DNA from: Pithys albifrons albifrons
Taxonomy: Eukaryota; Chordata; Aves; Passeriformes; Thamnophilidae
Direction of reading: 5' to 3'
Length of the DNA: 64,000 bases
Assembly: GCF_047495875.1 (NCBI RefSeq)
Contig: NC_092463.1
Coordinates: 1,807,057 to 1,871,056 of the forward strand
Made by a program: the position numbers and the translations under genes. The notes under the pieces were generated by a model, which saw nothing but the letters and a program-made list of their open reading frames with translations, had not been told where the DNA came from and made no database searches. Below are positions 63,707 to 64,000 of the stretch, piece after piece. Positions within the stretch are counted from its first letter, which is position 1. Each line of letters opens with the position of its first letter.

Positions 63707-64000
63707 GTAAGAGGCGGGCGAGGCGGGCAGGGGCAGTGGGCGAGGCGGGCAGGGCAGCGGGGCAGCCTTGCCGGGACCCCCGGCAGGGCCGGGCAGGGCA
63801 GGGCATGGTGGTTGTTCCCCTTCGCCCCTCAGCTCTCAGCCGGTGCGGTTCGAATGGCGGCGGGAGCGCTGAGGGGGCTCCTCCGGCACTCCTGTCCCTT
63901 TGCCCTCGTGTCACCTTCTTCCCTCCGCGGTCATCACCGCCCTCCTTCCCCCGCTCCGGCCGCTCCGTCACGGAGCACGTGTGGGGACGGGCTGGTGGAG
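63707..64000. other. Start of KLHDC1 intron 1
   Basis: GC-rich with a short GAGGCGGGCAGGGCAG-type repeat to about 63800; nothing else recognised. Confidence 0.6.

Overview
The window is vertebrate nuclear DNA, almost certainly from a bird. Genes are split by GT-AG introns (plus one AT-AC intron). CR1-type LINE tails with the avian 3' signature are scattered throughout on both strands. Promoters are CpG-rich, and nearly every intron or spacer carries its own minisatellite. Gene content and order (LRR1 +, MGAT2 +, DNAAF2 -, POLE2 -, KLHDC1 +) match the block known from human 14q21.3. The abundance and youth of the CR1 tails would suit a songbird, but the species is a guess.

Layout. 1-280: short-unit minisatellite. 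1294-13569: LRR1, four exons, 424 aa. 14855-16648: 41-bp minisatellite in the LRR1-MGAT2 spacer. 18350-20700: CpG island and intronless MGAT2 (452 aa). 22069-37764: DNAAF2 (kintoun) on the minus strand, three exons, 999 aa, with a 10.2-kb first intron and a large Pro/Glu/Asp-rich repeat region inside exon 1. 38302-59182: complete POLE2 on the minus strand, 19 exons, 527 aa; exon phases join without a gap and the length equals the human protein. 63605-63706: first exon of KLHDC1, which runs out of the window. I rebuilt the exons by hand from splice signals and remembered family conservation, so single boundaries could shift by a base or two, but every phase closes.

Function. LRR1 is the CUL2 substrate receptor that removes the CMG helicase at replication termination, and POLE2 is the B subunit of the leading-strand polymerase epsilon, so two replisome genes sit in one block. 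MGAT2 makes complex N-glycans in the Golgi, DNAAF2 pre-assembles axonemal dynein arms, and KLHDC1 is a kelch-type ubiquitin ligase adaptor. Promoter motifs fit these jobs: an E2F palindrome beside the POLE2 start, and four YY1+RFX half-site modules upstream of the ciliary gene DNAAF2.

Most striking non-textbook structures: an AT-AC (U12-type) intron in POLE2; a fold-back of about 440-bp arms in POLE2 intron 3; a minisatellite in POLE2 intron 16 seeded from the 3' splice site and first bases of exon 17; a recurrent near-perfect 79-bp palindrome inside CR1-like repeats at six places; and the YY1-RFX array of DNAAF2. No prokaryotic system, CRISPR, tRNA or rRNA gene was seen.
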